A DNA stretch of 64,000 bases from Charina bottae (GCA_023362775.1 JALMGJ010000003.1:46827916-46891915), one strand, 5' to 3'. Numbered from the stretch's first letter, positions 47,486 through 57,875 are shown. Numbers and translations are program-made. The notes: generated from the sequence alone by a model not told the origin.

Positions 47486-47620
47486 CAGTGTTTCTCAACC
47501 TTGGCAACTTTAAGAGGGGTGTACTTCAACTCCCAGAATTCCCCAGCCAGCATGGCTGGCTGGGGAATTCTGGGAGTTGAAGTACACCCCTCTTAAAGTT
47601 GCCAAGGTTGAGAAACACTG
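47486..47620. mobile_element. hAT MITE, palindromic family B, copy 2
   Basis: Ends CAGTGTTTCTCAACCTTGG and CCAAGGTTGAGAAACACTG; nearly the whole 135 bp is one hairpin with a short centre (CCAGCATGGCTGG). Flanked by GCCTAACA at 47478-47485 and 47621-47628. The right end and its flanking duplication were later used as the target of the Penelope-like element. Confidence 0.93.
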
Positions 47621-47628
47621 GCCTAACA

Positions 47629-49391
47629 ATGGCTGTTGTGGGTCTTCCGGGCTGTGTGGCCGTGTTCTGGAAGTTGTGGTTCCTAACGTTTCGCCAGCAT
47701 CTGTGGCCAGCATCTTCAGAGGGCAGGAGCACAGATAGAAGCAAAATCTCTGTGCCCAGGTAGAGTGGCAATGTTCTATTTATAGAGCTAAATTATAGGA
47801 GATTAGGTGGGTTTTTTTTGTTGTTGTTGTGTTGAAATGTTAACGAGTGGCTGATGAGCGTGATTAGCATGTTCATTGTGAGAAGTATTCCCATGTCCTG
47901 GTGGTTGGACTGAGTTCGTTGACCATTTGCATGCTGTGTTTTTCAGGACTGGTAGCCAGGTTTTGCTAATTTTTAAACTTTCTTCTTTTTTATTGTAACT
48001 GTGCTGGTGTTTGTGAATTTCAATGGCTTCTCTGTATAATCTGGTGTAGTGGCTTTTGGTGTTGTCCAGTATTTCTGTGTTTTCAAATAGGATTTTGTGT
48101 CCCGTTTGCTTGAGAGCAAATTGCGAAGGTGTCATCCACGAACCGGAACCAGACTGTTGGTGTAATGGGTGCCGATTTGGAGTCATACTGAAGAAGAACT
48201 GGAGAAATTTCTGGACCACCTAAACGGCATCCACCCTAATATACAATTCACTATGGAAAAAGAAACTGATGGCAAACTTCCATTTTTAGATACGCTGGTC
48301 ATACACAATCCGGACCTCAAACTAGGACACAAAGTATACAGAAAACCCACCCATACGGACCGATATCTACACAAAAATTCCAATCACCACCCACGACAAA
48401 AGAGAGGCATGATCAAAACCTTGGTGGATCGTGCTAATCGAAACTGTGAAACCCAATTTCTCAACAATGAACTTAACCATCTGAATTGGGTCCTACAGGC
48501 AAATGGCTATTCCAAGAATGAAATAAAAAGAGCCATCAAACCAAGAAAACAACATCCAACTGAAGAAAAACAGCCCCCCACAAACAAAGTATTCCTGCCC
48601 TACATCAAAGGAGTCACTGACCGCATGGGAAAACTGATGGAAAAACACAACTTTCAAACAGTCTTCAGACCCACCAGAAAAATACAACAAATGCTAAAAT
48701 CAGCAAAAGACAAAAGGGACCCCCGCACCGCTGCAGGAGTATACCGCATACCATGCAGCTGTGGACAAGTATACATCGGAACCACAAAACGAAGCATTCA
48801 CACCAGGATAAAAGAACATGAAAGACACTGCAGACTACAGCAACCGGAAAAATCTTCAGTAGCTGAACATGCTCTCAAGCAAACGGGACACAAAATCCTA
48901 TTTGAAAACACAGAAATACTGGACAACACCAAAAGCCACTACACCAGATTATACAGAGAAGCCATTGAAATTCACAAACACCAGCACAGTTACAATAAAA
49001 AAGAAGAAAGTTTAAAAATTAGCAAAACCTGGCTACCAGTCCTGAAAAACACAGCATGCAAAAGGTCAACGAACTCAGTCCAACCACCAGGACATGGGAA
49101 TACTTCTCACAATGAACATGCTAATCACGCTCATCAGCCACTCGTTAACATTTCAACACAAAAAAAAAAAAAAAAAACCCACCTAATCTCCTATAATTTA
49201 GCTCTATAAATAGAACATTGCCACTCTACCTGGGCACAGAGATTTTGCTTCTATCTGTGCTCATGCCCTCTGAAGATGCTGGCCACAGATGCTGGCGAAA
49301 CGTTAGGAACCACAACTTCCAGAACACGGCCACACAGCCCGGAAGACCCACAACAGCCATTGAACTCCGGCCGTGAAAGCCTTCGACAATA
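47629..49391 (+). mobile_element. Penelope-like element, head-to-head inverted, RT/GIY-YIG
   Basis: The plus-strand frame 48169-49209 codes the C-terminal half of a Penelope-type reverse transcriptase (PIWSHTEEELEKFLDHLN, KLPFLDTLV, RKPTHTDRYLHKNSNHH), then a GIY-YIG-type endonuclease in which the motif reads GVYRIPC...VYIGTT, with a RIKEHERH helix downstream. It ends with a terminal repeat (GAAGATGCTGGCCACAGATG...CTTCGACAATAC). The left part, 47629-48172, is on the minus strand: it carries a FRFVDDTF box (48118-48172) joined directly to a second copy of the 3' region. The RT core is therefore split across the inversion and the element is dead. Flanks ACACTGGCCTAACA on both sides give a ~14-bp target duplication. 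Confidence 0.9.
49266..49307 (+). other. Hammerhead-ribozyme-like motif in the Penelope terminal repeat
   Basis: CTGAAGA, then GCTGGC...GCTGGC (able to pair with two G-U wobbles around a CACAGAT loop), then GAAAC followed by GTTAGG: the order of a minimal hammerhead core with a very short stem III. The same motif is on the minus strand at 47682-47724 and, with one change, at 34729-34769. Hammerhead motifs are known in Penelope-like elements; activity here is untested. Confidence 0.45.
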
Positions 49392-49598
49392 CACTGGCCT
49401 AACAGATGGTAAAATAGTATTTTCTCCCTTGCTTCAACAACAGCCAAAGGCAACCTCAAACTGTTTAAAATCTGTTATGCTTTGTCACCATTACCTTGGA
49501 GGAAGTTAGGTGATTGCAGTGACTTGAGGGATCAGCAGTGTATAGTTTCTGCCAGAGTTTGGTGTACAGTATTTCAGCAATGGGGAAGAGCCCTAAGG
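49392..49598. other. Short intergenic spacer between transposons
   Basis: Contains the right copy of the Penelope target duplication (49391-49404). Nothing else recognised. Confidence 0.5.
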
Positions 49599-49838
49599 CA
49601 GCGGTCCCCAACCTTTCTCCAGTTGTGGAAGAATTTTTTTCCACAGACCGGGGGGGGGGGTGTTTTGCAGGTGGGAGCCAATCGCGCGCACTGGGGGGGG
49701 GGAACAGGGTTTGCAGGCGGGAGCCAATCACACACACCGGGGGCGGAGTAATTGTGTGCACCAGGGGGCAGGGTTTCCAGGAGGGAGCCCCTTGGCCCAC
49801 TTCCTAACAGGCCGCGGCCCACAGGTTGGGGACCCCTG
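49599..49838. mobile_element. hAT-like element, family C, short copy
   Basis: Ends CAGCGGTCCCCAACCTTTCT and GGTTGGGGACCCCTG, perfect CCCTAAGG duplication (49591-49598, 49839-49846). Shares the GGAGCCAATCA and CACTTCCTAACAG-GGCCGCGGCCCACAGG segments with the 953-bp copy at 19620, lacking its palindromic core. Contains two similar GGGAGCCAATC blocks. Confidence 0.9.
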
Positions 49839-50126
49839 CCCTAAGGCACAGTTGGTTGATTGGCTTTTGGTTTAGTATGTTGTGTGAACCCACTTATTTA
49901 CCAAACTATGGTTAAAACAAATCATGACTTAGCCATTTGTACTGCACTATTCAACATAGCTTTGTAGTTAAAATAGTGTTAAATAAAATTGGATCCCCCT
50001 AATATATCACAATGCATGTTGGTAACTAACATTAATATTTGGGATTGTCCATATGAACAGAAATTGGCGCTGGTATTTTGTGGGAAGTCATTAGTCAGAC
50101 GCTAAGTGTGGCTGCATCAGCTAAAG

Positions 50127-50377
50127 CACAGCTTTCCAAACTCTGTGTCGCGACACTTTAGTGTGTCGCAACACAAAGTCTGGTGTGTCGCCACACAACC
50201 TGGAAGCGGCAGCTTGGGTGTGCATGGCGGCGGCGGCAGCGGAGCACCATCAGCGCTTCCGCGTTTTAGCGGAGGCCGCTGCCGCCACCGCCATACACAC
50301 ACCCCCGCACCGCCGCCGTGCACACCGCCGCTACCACCGTTGGTGTGTCGCCAACAGCAGCACTTTAGAAAGCACTG
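50127..50377. mobile_element. hAT MITE, GC-rich family A, copy 5
   Basis: Ends CACAGCTTTCCAAACTCTG and CAGCACTTTAGAAAGCACTG, perfect AGCTAAAG duplication (50119-50126, 50378-50385). GTGTCGCGACAC lies near the left end here, the opposite end from copies 2 and 3, so it is in the reverse orientation. Confidence 0.9.
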
Positions 50378-50385
50378 AGCTAAAG

Positions 50386-50701
50386 ATTGCTAAATCCTTT
50401 CTACTGGAATTGCTATAAGCCTGATTGCATTGATCCATTCTGGGATCAAACAGACTAGAATCTGTAACATCCCTAAATAAACAGGCTCCATGCCTAATTA
50501 GTTTATTTACCACAGCTGCAAATTGTACATGACCTGTATTGTTATAGATTTGTAATTATCTTAGTATCCCTTCAGTTTAGACCAGCATGTTTGCAAATAT
50601 TTATTCAAGTTTGAAGCATCTGAAATATGAGATGTTGCACTTAGTGTGACTGGGTTCTTCAAAGTTCTCAATATCAACTCCAAAGGTTCAAAGGGACTAT
50701 C

Positions 50702-50732
<31 letters not shown>

Positions 50733-51008
50733 ATTTGTAGTAACTACTATTAGTTAAAGTACTATTTATTAAATTATTTTCATATAATAAATGTTTGGAG
50801 GTCGATGAAGAATCTGAAACTTCTTGAAGGGGTCGATGAGCTGAAAAGTTTGGGGAACCCAGGTTTAGTTAGTACTTTATGATTTCTGCTGAAGCAGATT
50901 CTGTCACACAAGACAGATAAAGCAGAAGAAAACCTTATCCACCAACTAGGAGCTTTTTCCTATACATCCAATGTGCTTTCCCACCATCCTCAAGATCGGA
51001 AGAAAGTA
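50386..51008. other. Intergenic stretch with (TTG)n
   Basis: Holds a (TTG)n microsatellite at about 50703-50735 and, at about 50800-50865, what may be an eroded hAT end (GAAAAGTTTGGGGAACCC). No gene. Confidence 0.55.
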
Positions 51009-51344
51009 CAGGTAGTCCTCGCTTAATGACAGTTCGTTTAGTGATGGTTCTGACGACAGTGCTGAAAAATGACTTACAACCAGTCCTCACGCTTACAACC
51101 ATCGCAGCGTCCTGTGGTTGCATGATCACCATTTTCAACCTTCCCAGCTGGCTTCCGGCAAGCAAACTCAATGGGGAACCGCGTGATTTGCTTGACAACC
51201 ACGTGGTTCGTTTAATGACTGCAGTGATTCACTTAACAACCACCACAAAAAGGTCATAAAATCGGGTCAGATTTGCTTAATGACCACTTCGCTTAGCAAC
51301 CGAAATTCCGGTCCCAATTGTGGTTGTTAAGTGAGGACTACCTG
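51009..51344. mobile_element. TIR element, CAGGTAGTCCTCGCTTA family, copy 2
   Basis: Left CAGGTAGTCCTCGCTTAATG, right GTGAGGACTACCTG, flanked by TA on both sides (51007-51008 and 51345-51346). Subterminal ACCACAATTGGGACCGG is inverted-present at the right. Probably a Tc1/mariner-type MITE. Confidence 0.75.
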
Positions 51345-51454
51345 TACATTGCTTTGAAAATGTGGTTGTTGGTCATGATGGGAGAAATGTAGAGGAAATG
51401 GCAAGCACAGCAATGTTAAGGAGCAGGGAGGGAGAAGGATCCCTGTCTCCCCCT

Positions 51455-51570
51455 GTCTTTTTCCTCTTCCCCACCAACAATGCAAGGTAGGTTGGGCTGA
51501 GAAACTGGCCCAAAGTCACCCAGAGAGCTTCCATGGCTGAGGAAGTCTTAACACCTTAATCACTGTACCA
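51455..51570 (-). mobile_element. MIR/core-SINE-like repeat, partial
   Basis: Contains GAAACTGGCCCAAAGTCACC and TTAACACCTTAATCACTGTA, matching the head and core blocks of the copies at 20.8 and 43.2 kb. Confidence 0.55.
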
Positions 51571-51608
51571 CATAGAGACATTATTGCTAGGTTGGGCTTC
51601 CACACAGT

Positions 51609-51938
51609 AAAGGTAAAGGTTCCCCCCCCACAGTTGTGCAGTCGTGTCCGACTCTAGGGGCCGGTGTTCATTTCCGTTTGTTAGCCGAAGAGCCAGCGTT
51701 GTCCGAAGATGCTTCCACGGTCATGTGGCTGCATGACGCGTGCGGAACGCTGTTACCTACCCACCGAAGTGGTACCTATTCATCTACTTGCATTTGCATG
51801 CTTTCAAATTGCTAGGTTGGCAAGAGCTGGAGCTAGTGCGGGAGCTCACTCCACATGCAGGGCTAGGGATTCGAACCTCCGAACTTGCAATCTTCCGATC
51901 GGCAAGCCTGGCATCTTACCCGCTGAGCCACCACGCCC
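51609..51938 (-). mobile_element. Sauria-type tRNA SINE, copy 4
   Basis: Minus-strand full-length copy: head at 51938 (GGGGCGTGGTGGCTCAGCGG), tail at 51609 (ACCTTTACCTTTAC). A long direct repeat containing GAGACATTATTGCTAGGTTG flanks it (about 51565-51605 and 51943-51992). Confidence 0.88.
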
Positions 51939-52429
51939 CTCATACCACATAGAGACATAGAGACATTATTGCTAGGTTGGGCTTCCACATACAGGAATGC
52001 AAAATTAATGATTTATACATATCAACAAGAAGTTACGTATCCCAATCATAAGGACTAGCATGATGGAAAAATAATTAGGACCAATATGAACCAATAATAG
52101 TTACAGGTTACCAAAACATACTGTACAGGAATGTCCCATGCACAGAACTGCTTGTATTGAGTGGTCCATGCCCAAACCGAACTAAAACATTTATTTCAGA
52201 TGCTTTGGTCCATATCAGGAACAAAACTGGTATAGACTGAAATGTTACTTGGAGCAGAAGCAATTTGAGGAGGGGTAAGAGTGAAAAAAAGCCATGTCTG
52301 AAGGTTCCTGTTCCTGCTTGAACAGCAGATGGAAGCTGTGGCCAGGAAGGCCTCCATAAAATTACATCTTATGTGCCAGTTGTGGCCATTTATATAACAG
52401 GAAGCGTTCTGAGTCACCGATACCCTTTG

Positions 52430-53040
52430 CAATTTGCTCTACATTAGGCTGCGCTTGAAGTCCATTCAGAAACTTCAGTTGGTTCAGCATGCAGCAGTCC
52501 AAATAGTTATGGAAGTACCTAGTTCACCCATGTTACACCATTACTGTGGGAGCTGCATTGGCTGACAGCTTCAGGGTGCAATTGTAGTTACATGGCTAGG
52601 GTCTCAATAACTTGGAGACCTTTCTCTGAATTGAATCTGCCCAACCAGTGAGATCTAGTACAGAAGGCTTTTTGAGGGTCCCAATGTTGAGGATGCCATC
52701 TACAGTGACCCCATGCTCAAGCCTTTCCAGTGTGGCCCCCGTCTCTAGAATACTTACCTCCAGATATTTGGACTCCAAGCTTCCAATTATATTTTCAGAG
52801 AACCTAGGAAATAAAACTCTTCAGACAGGTATTTTGGGATGCTTGAAGATCCTGCTGCCTGAACCATGATACATCAGGGCCTTACTGTTTATATTACTTT
52901 GTCATTGTTACTTATTGACAATTATTGGTAATTAATAACTTAATATTTTTGTAATTGTTTACATTTTACTTTTACATTGTTTTTTGTAAGCTGTTTGAAG
53001 GCTTTGGAAATGGAACTGCATATAAACCAAAGTAATACAC
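52430..53040 (+). mobile_element. Decayed L2/CR1-like LINE 3' region
   Basis: Begins ATTCAGAAACTTCAGTTGGT and CAGCATGCAGCAGTCCAAAT, equivalent to the KLQLFQSAAV coding part of the copy at 58.4 kb; ends AAGCTGTTTGAAGGCTTTGG...ATATAAACCAAAGTAATA. No open frame of any length. Confidence 0.6.
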
Positions 53041-53313
53041 ACATACATACATTTTTTTCTTTAACTGTATAAAATCACCCTTGGCAATTGCTGGCTTGGG
53101 TCACTCATCACATGAAGCCATGATTTGCTATTCTTGCTAAATTGGAAAAAGCTGATAGGAATCAACTTGGGGCAGGTGGGGCAACAGAACCCTAACTCCA
53201 CCAAATTAAAATGAATTATTTTAAAATTTTAATTTTGGAGATTAACAAATTTTATGAGATTTGAGATTTTAGTTGGGTCTGCAAACATGTGGAGTCCTGT
53301 ACTAAAACTATAA

Positions 53314-53767
53314 TAGTGCTACTTAAAACAGCAAGCACTTAATTCACCATTTCTTTCTTTACCTAGATGCTCTTCCACTTGCCAGTAATGGGCAGTAATA
53401 TACAGTAAGTCTAAATAATAAATAAATAAAAGCCAGAAACCCATCAATGTATGAGGGTCTGTGGGGTAAATAGCCAGAAAACACTTTACCAAAGACTTGG
53501 GCTTTCATGTAGAGATTGTAAGTATAATACCCAAAAGATATTTATGAATTAAGAATCTATTCCTTTCCATATTTAAATGTGACATGCTGGAGCTTCGAGT
53601 ACAAAACCCATTAAATATAAGTAAAAATAAAGAATGTGAATGGTACACAAAGTAGTTAATAGTATTGATAAATGCAGAATTCATTAAGCATTACTGGCAA
53701 GTGGAAGAGCATATAGGTAAAGAAAGAAATGGTGAATTAAGTGCTTGCTCTGTTTTAAGTAGCACTA
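53314..53767. repeat. Widely spaced inverted repeat, ~76-79 bp arms
   Basis: Arms 53314-53389 and 53689-53767 are reverse complements apart from one substitution and a short indel, separated by about 300 bp of AT-rich DNA that includes AATAAATAAATAAA. Confidence 0.9.
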
Positions 53768-54054
53768 TTTCTCTCAAGTAACCTTGAGAAATATACTCAT
53801 TTGTGCAGACATTCCTGCTCATGGAGGGAGTTGACTTGAAACTACTTTATTTTGAGTGCAATGAGAGTGAATTCCTAAGATCCTGTGTGGAAGTCTTTCT
53901 CTTTTTCAAAACCTCCTTTTCCCTTCCATAACAGACTGATATGTGTGGGTGAATATTGGGAGAGCAACTTCAATCTTTCTTCCTTGGGACTGCTTCTTGC
54001 TAGGCTTGCAAATGGAAATGGCAGTTCACAACCTTTTTAGGAAAAACCAACCTT
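53768..54054. other. Intergenic stretch
   Basis: Nothing recognised. Confidence 0.5.
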
Positions 54055-54290
54055 GGGTGCCTTCACGTCTTGACTCCTGGTGATTGCCTGGACAAGTGCA
54101 TGCAGTTTTCTTGGTAACATTTTCAGAAGCGGTTTGTCATTACTTTTTTTTTTTTAGGGCTGAGAGAAACTGGCCCAAAAACACCCAGCTGGTTTCCAGG
54201 TTTAAGGCAAGACAGTCTCCTGATTTCCAGTCCAGTGCCTTTAACTACTGAGGGGCCTTTAACTACTACACAAAACTGGCTCTCAAGAAA
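54055..54290 (-). mobile_element. SINE relic (MIR-like head plus AAGAAAACTGCATG body)
   Basis: Read on the minus strand: CAGTTTTGTGTAGTAGTTAA head, CAGCTGGGTGTTTTTGGGCC core, then a GACAAACCGCTTCTGAAAAT...CAAGAAAACTGCATG block. The last block is shared with the 5S-headed SINE at 12.9 kb and with 58.3 kb. Confidence 0.6.
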
Positions 54291-54366
54291 GACCAAGGGA
54301 GCAGAATATTAGAGTTCTATCAGTTTGGGCAGATGCCTTTAAAATCCAAATGAAAAAAGTAACATA

Positions 54367-54911
54367 CCGTATTTTCCGGCGTATAAGACGACTTTTTAAC
54401 CCAGGAAAATCTTCTCAAAAGTCGGGGGTCGTCTTATACGCCGGGTGTCGTCTTATACGCCGGAAAATACGGCACTCGCCGTTTAAGACCTCTCCTGGCC
54501 AAGTGCAGCCGCTCGCCGGAACGCAGCCCCCAGGGAAGAGCAGGAGGACGAGCGCGGGAGAAACGCGGGGAGGGGGGAGCGAGCTCCGTTCCCTCGGAGC
54601 AGCCTTGGGAAGGGAGGGGGCAAAACGCAGTGGCTCCACGACGGGCTCCAAAATCGGCCACAGCGCTCAACCGGCGCCTCGCCTCGCCTTCCCTTCCCCT
54701 CCCAGCCGCGCTTTAAATGGAGCGGGGGCCCAGAATTGGCCGCGTTTCGGGAAGCCTGGTAGGAAACGCGTTGTGGGCGACTTTGGAGCCCGTCGTGGAG
54801 CCAAGCGGCGAGTACCGTATTTTCCGGCGTATATCCCAAACTCTATATTTTAAATGGAAAAGTTGGGGGTCGTCTTATACGCCCAGTCGTCTTATACGCC
54901 GGAAAATACGG
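54367..54911. mobile_element. TIR element with CCGTATTTTCCGGCGTATAA ends
   Basis: Ends CCGTATTTTCCGGCGTATA and its inverted partner, flanked by TA (54365-54366, 54912-54913). The end motif is repeated inside (near 54436, 54455 and 54810), so it looks like a composite or tandemly extended copy with a GC-rich core. The TA flank suggests a Tc1/mariner-type non-autonomous element. Confidence 0.75.
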
Positions 54912-54913
54912 TA

Positions 54914-56302
54914 GTATGTTTAGGATGCAAAAACTTTATGACTACTGTATTTCATTTAACAGAAAACGTTCCAGTGCTTGCTTCTAGATTGGGTATATTG
55001 TTTTAAAAAACATATTCAAGGTCAGTAAAAGTGTGCTATTAATGCAGCCGTTTTCACTTATGTATTTCAAAATGACAATTACAAATTAAAATCTTTGAAA
55101 TCCTTATTATCCACTTCCCATTTATGCAGATACAGTCCATTTTCCATTGTGGTTACTTTCCAGCCATTATTAAATCCTGGGAATTTTAACAGTTTCCCAG
55201 TATTTGATTAACATAGTTTCTGCAGGAACTGAAATTGAAAATTACCAATTTTTGAGTATCATAACACAGCAACTGAAATTATTATAAAAGTGTGTTCATG
55301 CTGTGTTTGAACTCTTAGAGTTTAATTCTAAGTACTAACAATCAAATGACAACATCAAAACCATATGGGAAGAGCAGCTTTCTAATCAGTTCCATAAAGG
55401 CCATATCCTGTTCACCCACAGATTCCTACAGCGACCACAGATTATGTCCCCCGCTCATATCAGAAAACCGTGGAATTCACATGTAGTTCCCCACTGCGAT
55501 TCTCAAAGTATCTATGAGTTTGAATATTTAGAAATGAAGGTGACAGCTGGGAGAGAATACCTAATGCTGAAGAATTTGTATAACTGAGTTCCAAGTTAAT
55601 ATAACACATTTTTATGCCAAATTACGTTTAGGCCTGTCAAAAGTAATCCATAAATCCATACTTTACATAATTTTATTCCACTAGAAATTGTGATTCTATA
55701 CATAGTATAAAGGGAATCATGATAGCACACACATACTTTACTTTACCATACTGTTAAAGAACCATTTTACATAACTATTAAGTACCCTATTATTAAAGCA
55801 ATATTCAGATACCTTTTTAAAAACTACATATAAATGAATGTTTATCATATGCACAGTGCAAAAATGTGTTCATAATATTTTAGTCACTTTAAACAAAACA
55901 CTGTGATTTAAAACTAGTTTAAAATTATATGGCCCATGTGTCATCAAGTCAGATGTTATTAATCTCCTATGAAGAACTAAAACAGTGTTAAACTCCAGAT
56001 AAACGGGAGAGAAGTTTTATCATTACATTTTGATAATAAACTTTTCACAGTGACCGAAAGTTTAAAATGCATTCAATTAATCTCACAATATATTTTAAAA
56101 AATTTTTCCATCATGTGAAAAGAGAACGTTTTGTATTTTCAGTTTATCAATCATGGACGGTACTGAACAACGTGTTACTATATTAAATGGAATCTTGCCC
56201 CTAAGCTGGAAGATAAGTAAGATGGAGGGTGGGAGAGATGAGTAGCATTCTTCAGTGCTTTAGCCAGGAGGCTTAGTATTGGTAACACTCTTCTCCAAAA
56301 AT

Positions 56303-56340
<38 letters not shown>

Positions 56341-57188
56341 CACACACACACACACACACACAGAGAGAGAGAGTATATACAGTATTTGGAAAAGAGTGAT
56401 ATATATAAACACAACATGAACAAGCTATGTTTATAGTGTACAAAATGGCCATGGAAACGAACCCTTAATTATGTAAACAAATCAGCACACAATTTCTTCA
56501 TTTTCCCTTTATAGCATGGTGGTGGAGGGGGTTGAATATCAAGTCTCTTAAGAACCACAGCGTCACCAACACAAATAAAACTTTAGGCTGTATTCACGGA
56601 AAGTCTGTGATGCCTTTATTCCCTCCCTTTCCTTTCTCTCGAGTTCATGAGTATTTTGAGTTCAATAAATAGTACAAAAATAATCCTTTATTTAAAAATC
56701 TCCAGATGCATTGTCCTAGAGCCTATACAGCAATTTGTAAGAGCAATGAATTTTTTTTTTAAGGAGCCCAAACAAATGGAAACCTTGTGGCAATGGCTAT
56801 TTTTGGATCCAGCACCTTCTTTGACTCTGGCTGCAATTTCTCTTCTTCCCATTAAGGAAAGCAAACATCTTCCTCGCCTTCATCTGAGCAGACTCTTTTC
56901 TTGGCTCAGATTAACAGAGTTCAAAAGGCTCATCTTATTGTGTAAATCTTTCTTCTTGTGTTTGGAGGGCGAACAATCCTACTATTCCATTTTACTGACT
57001 GTTATGGCAGGTTCATACATCACAACTTCTCCACTTCAGAGCCAGCTTTACTTTTTAGAAAGAGAACGTTTTCGACCAAAACAAGTCTCGTGACATTCAC
57101 CAAAACCATGCCTGGTACAAAGGATGAACATGAGTTGGCCCCTTGCTGCTTGTCTCACTAGCTGCATTTTCCCCCAAGGTCAAAGACA
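54914..57188 (-). other. CACHD1: CACHD1 3' UTR and downstream DNA (extent uncertain)
   Basis: DNA directly downstream of the CACHD1 stop on the minus strand. AATAAA signals on that strand are seen at 56687-56692, 56615-56620 and 55672-55677; I cannot tell which is used. Includes a TG/CA palindromic microsatellite (56305-56362). No other gene recognised; open frames at 56647-57161 lack domain content. Confidence 0.5.
56305..56362. repeat. (TG)n-(CA)n palindromic microsatellite
   Basis: About sixteen TG units, TATA, then about eleven CA units and a short GA run. The two halves are complementary. Confidence 0.95.
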
Positions 57189-57427
57189 TTAGCATTCTGC
57201 ATCTACCGTGTGTACCGTCACTGCAGCCTGTAAATGGTGACTGTGATGGGGGGCTGGATGGTGCAACCTGTAGTGATGGAACTTGTGACTCAAAAGGGCA
57301 GCAGTCTGAGGAGGGGTCTCCAGGTCTAAATCCTCGTCATGATTTCCCACATCTACGCCAGCTGATAATGGGTCATTATTGCAGGGAGGATTTTCACTGT
57401 CTTCCTGAGGACTCATGGTACTGTAGC
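57189..57427 (-). CDS. CACHD1: CACHD1 last coding exon (cytoplasmic C-terminus)
   Basis: Terminal exon from acceptor TTTTTCAG (just above 57427) to stop TAA at 57189-57191. It codes YSTMSPQEDSENPPCNNDPL, then an acidic DEDLDLETPPQTAALL stretch, a His-rich HKFHHYRLHHPAPHHSHHL stretch and the terminal VTVHTVDAEC, which I recognise as the conserved end of vertebrate CACHD1. CACHD1 is a single-pass membrane protein related to the calcium-channel alpha2-delta subunits (VWA and Cache domains outside); these residues lie in the cytoplasmic tail. The exon enters with two bases completing a split Gly codon, in register with the exon at 63325 and with the candidate microexon. Confidence 0.95.
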
Positions 57428-57875
57428 CTGAAAAATAAAGCCACATGGGTCAGGAGGGATGGGTTTGAACAACAAAGTTCATAATGCTTAGAAATGATCA
57501 TTCACATTCATAATTTAACACACCGGAGGAAGGAAAAGTCATCACAGCAATGCTGGCTGATGCAGGAGTGTTAGGTTTATTTTAACATAGTTTAATTTCC
57601 TTTCCTTCATATTTTTCTTTGAAATTTCTGATTCTGAACAAAAAAAAATCTCAGAACACTATGGGAAGATTCAAAAGGCAACTCTGTTGTATACTTATTA
57701 TTTAATTCCTTTGCCTGCGATCATTTGACTGAACTAATGTAAGTCATTAAGTTTTGAACCAGTATCAGTCAACCTCCATGTTGAAAATGATCAACATAAA
57801 ACACACCAAAGTTTAATATTTTGTGTTTTGTGTTTTGATTAGCTAAATAAAGGCTTCAATTAATTTCCTATTTAC

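Noticed and set aside
48169..49209. The 346-codon frame as a host gene with a GIY-YIG nuclease
   Set aside because: Flanking target duplication, terminal repeat and a solo terminal repeat elsewhere show it is a Penelope-like element, and its RT is broken.
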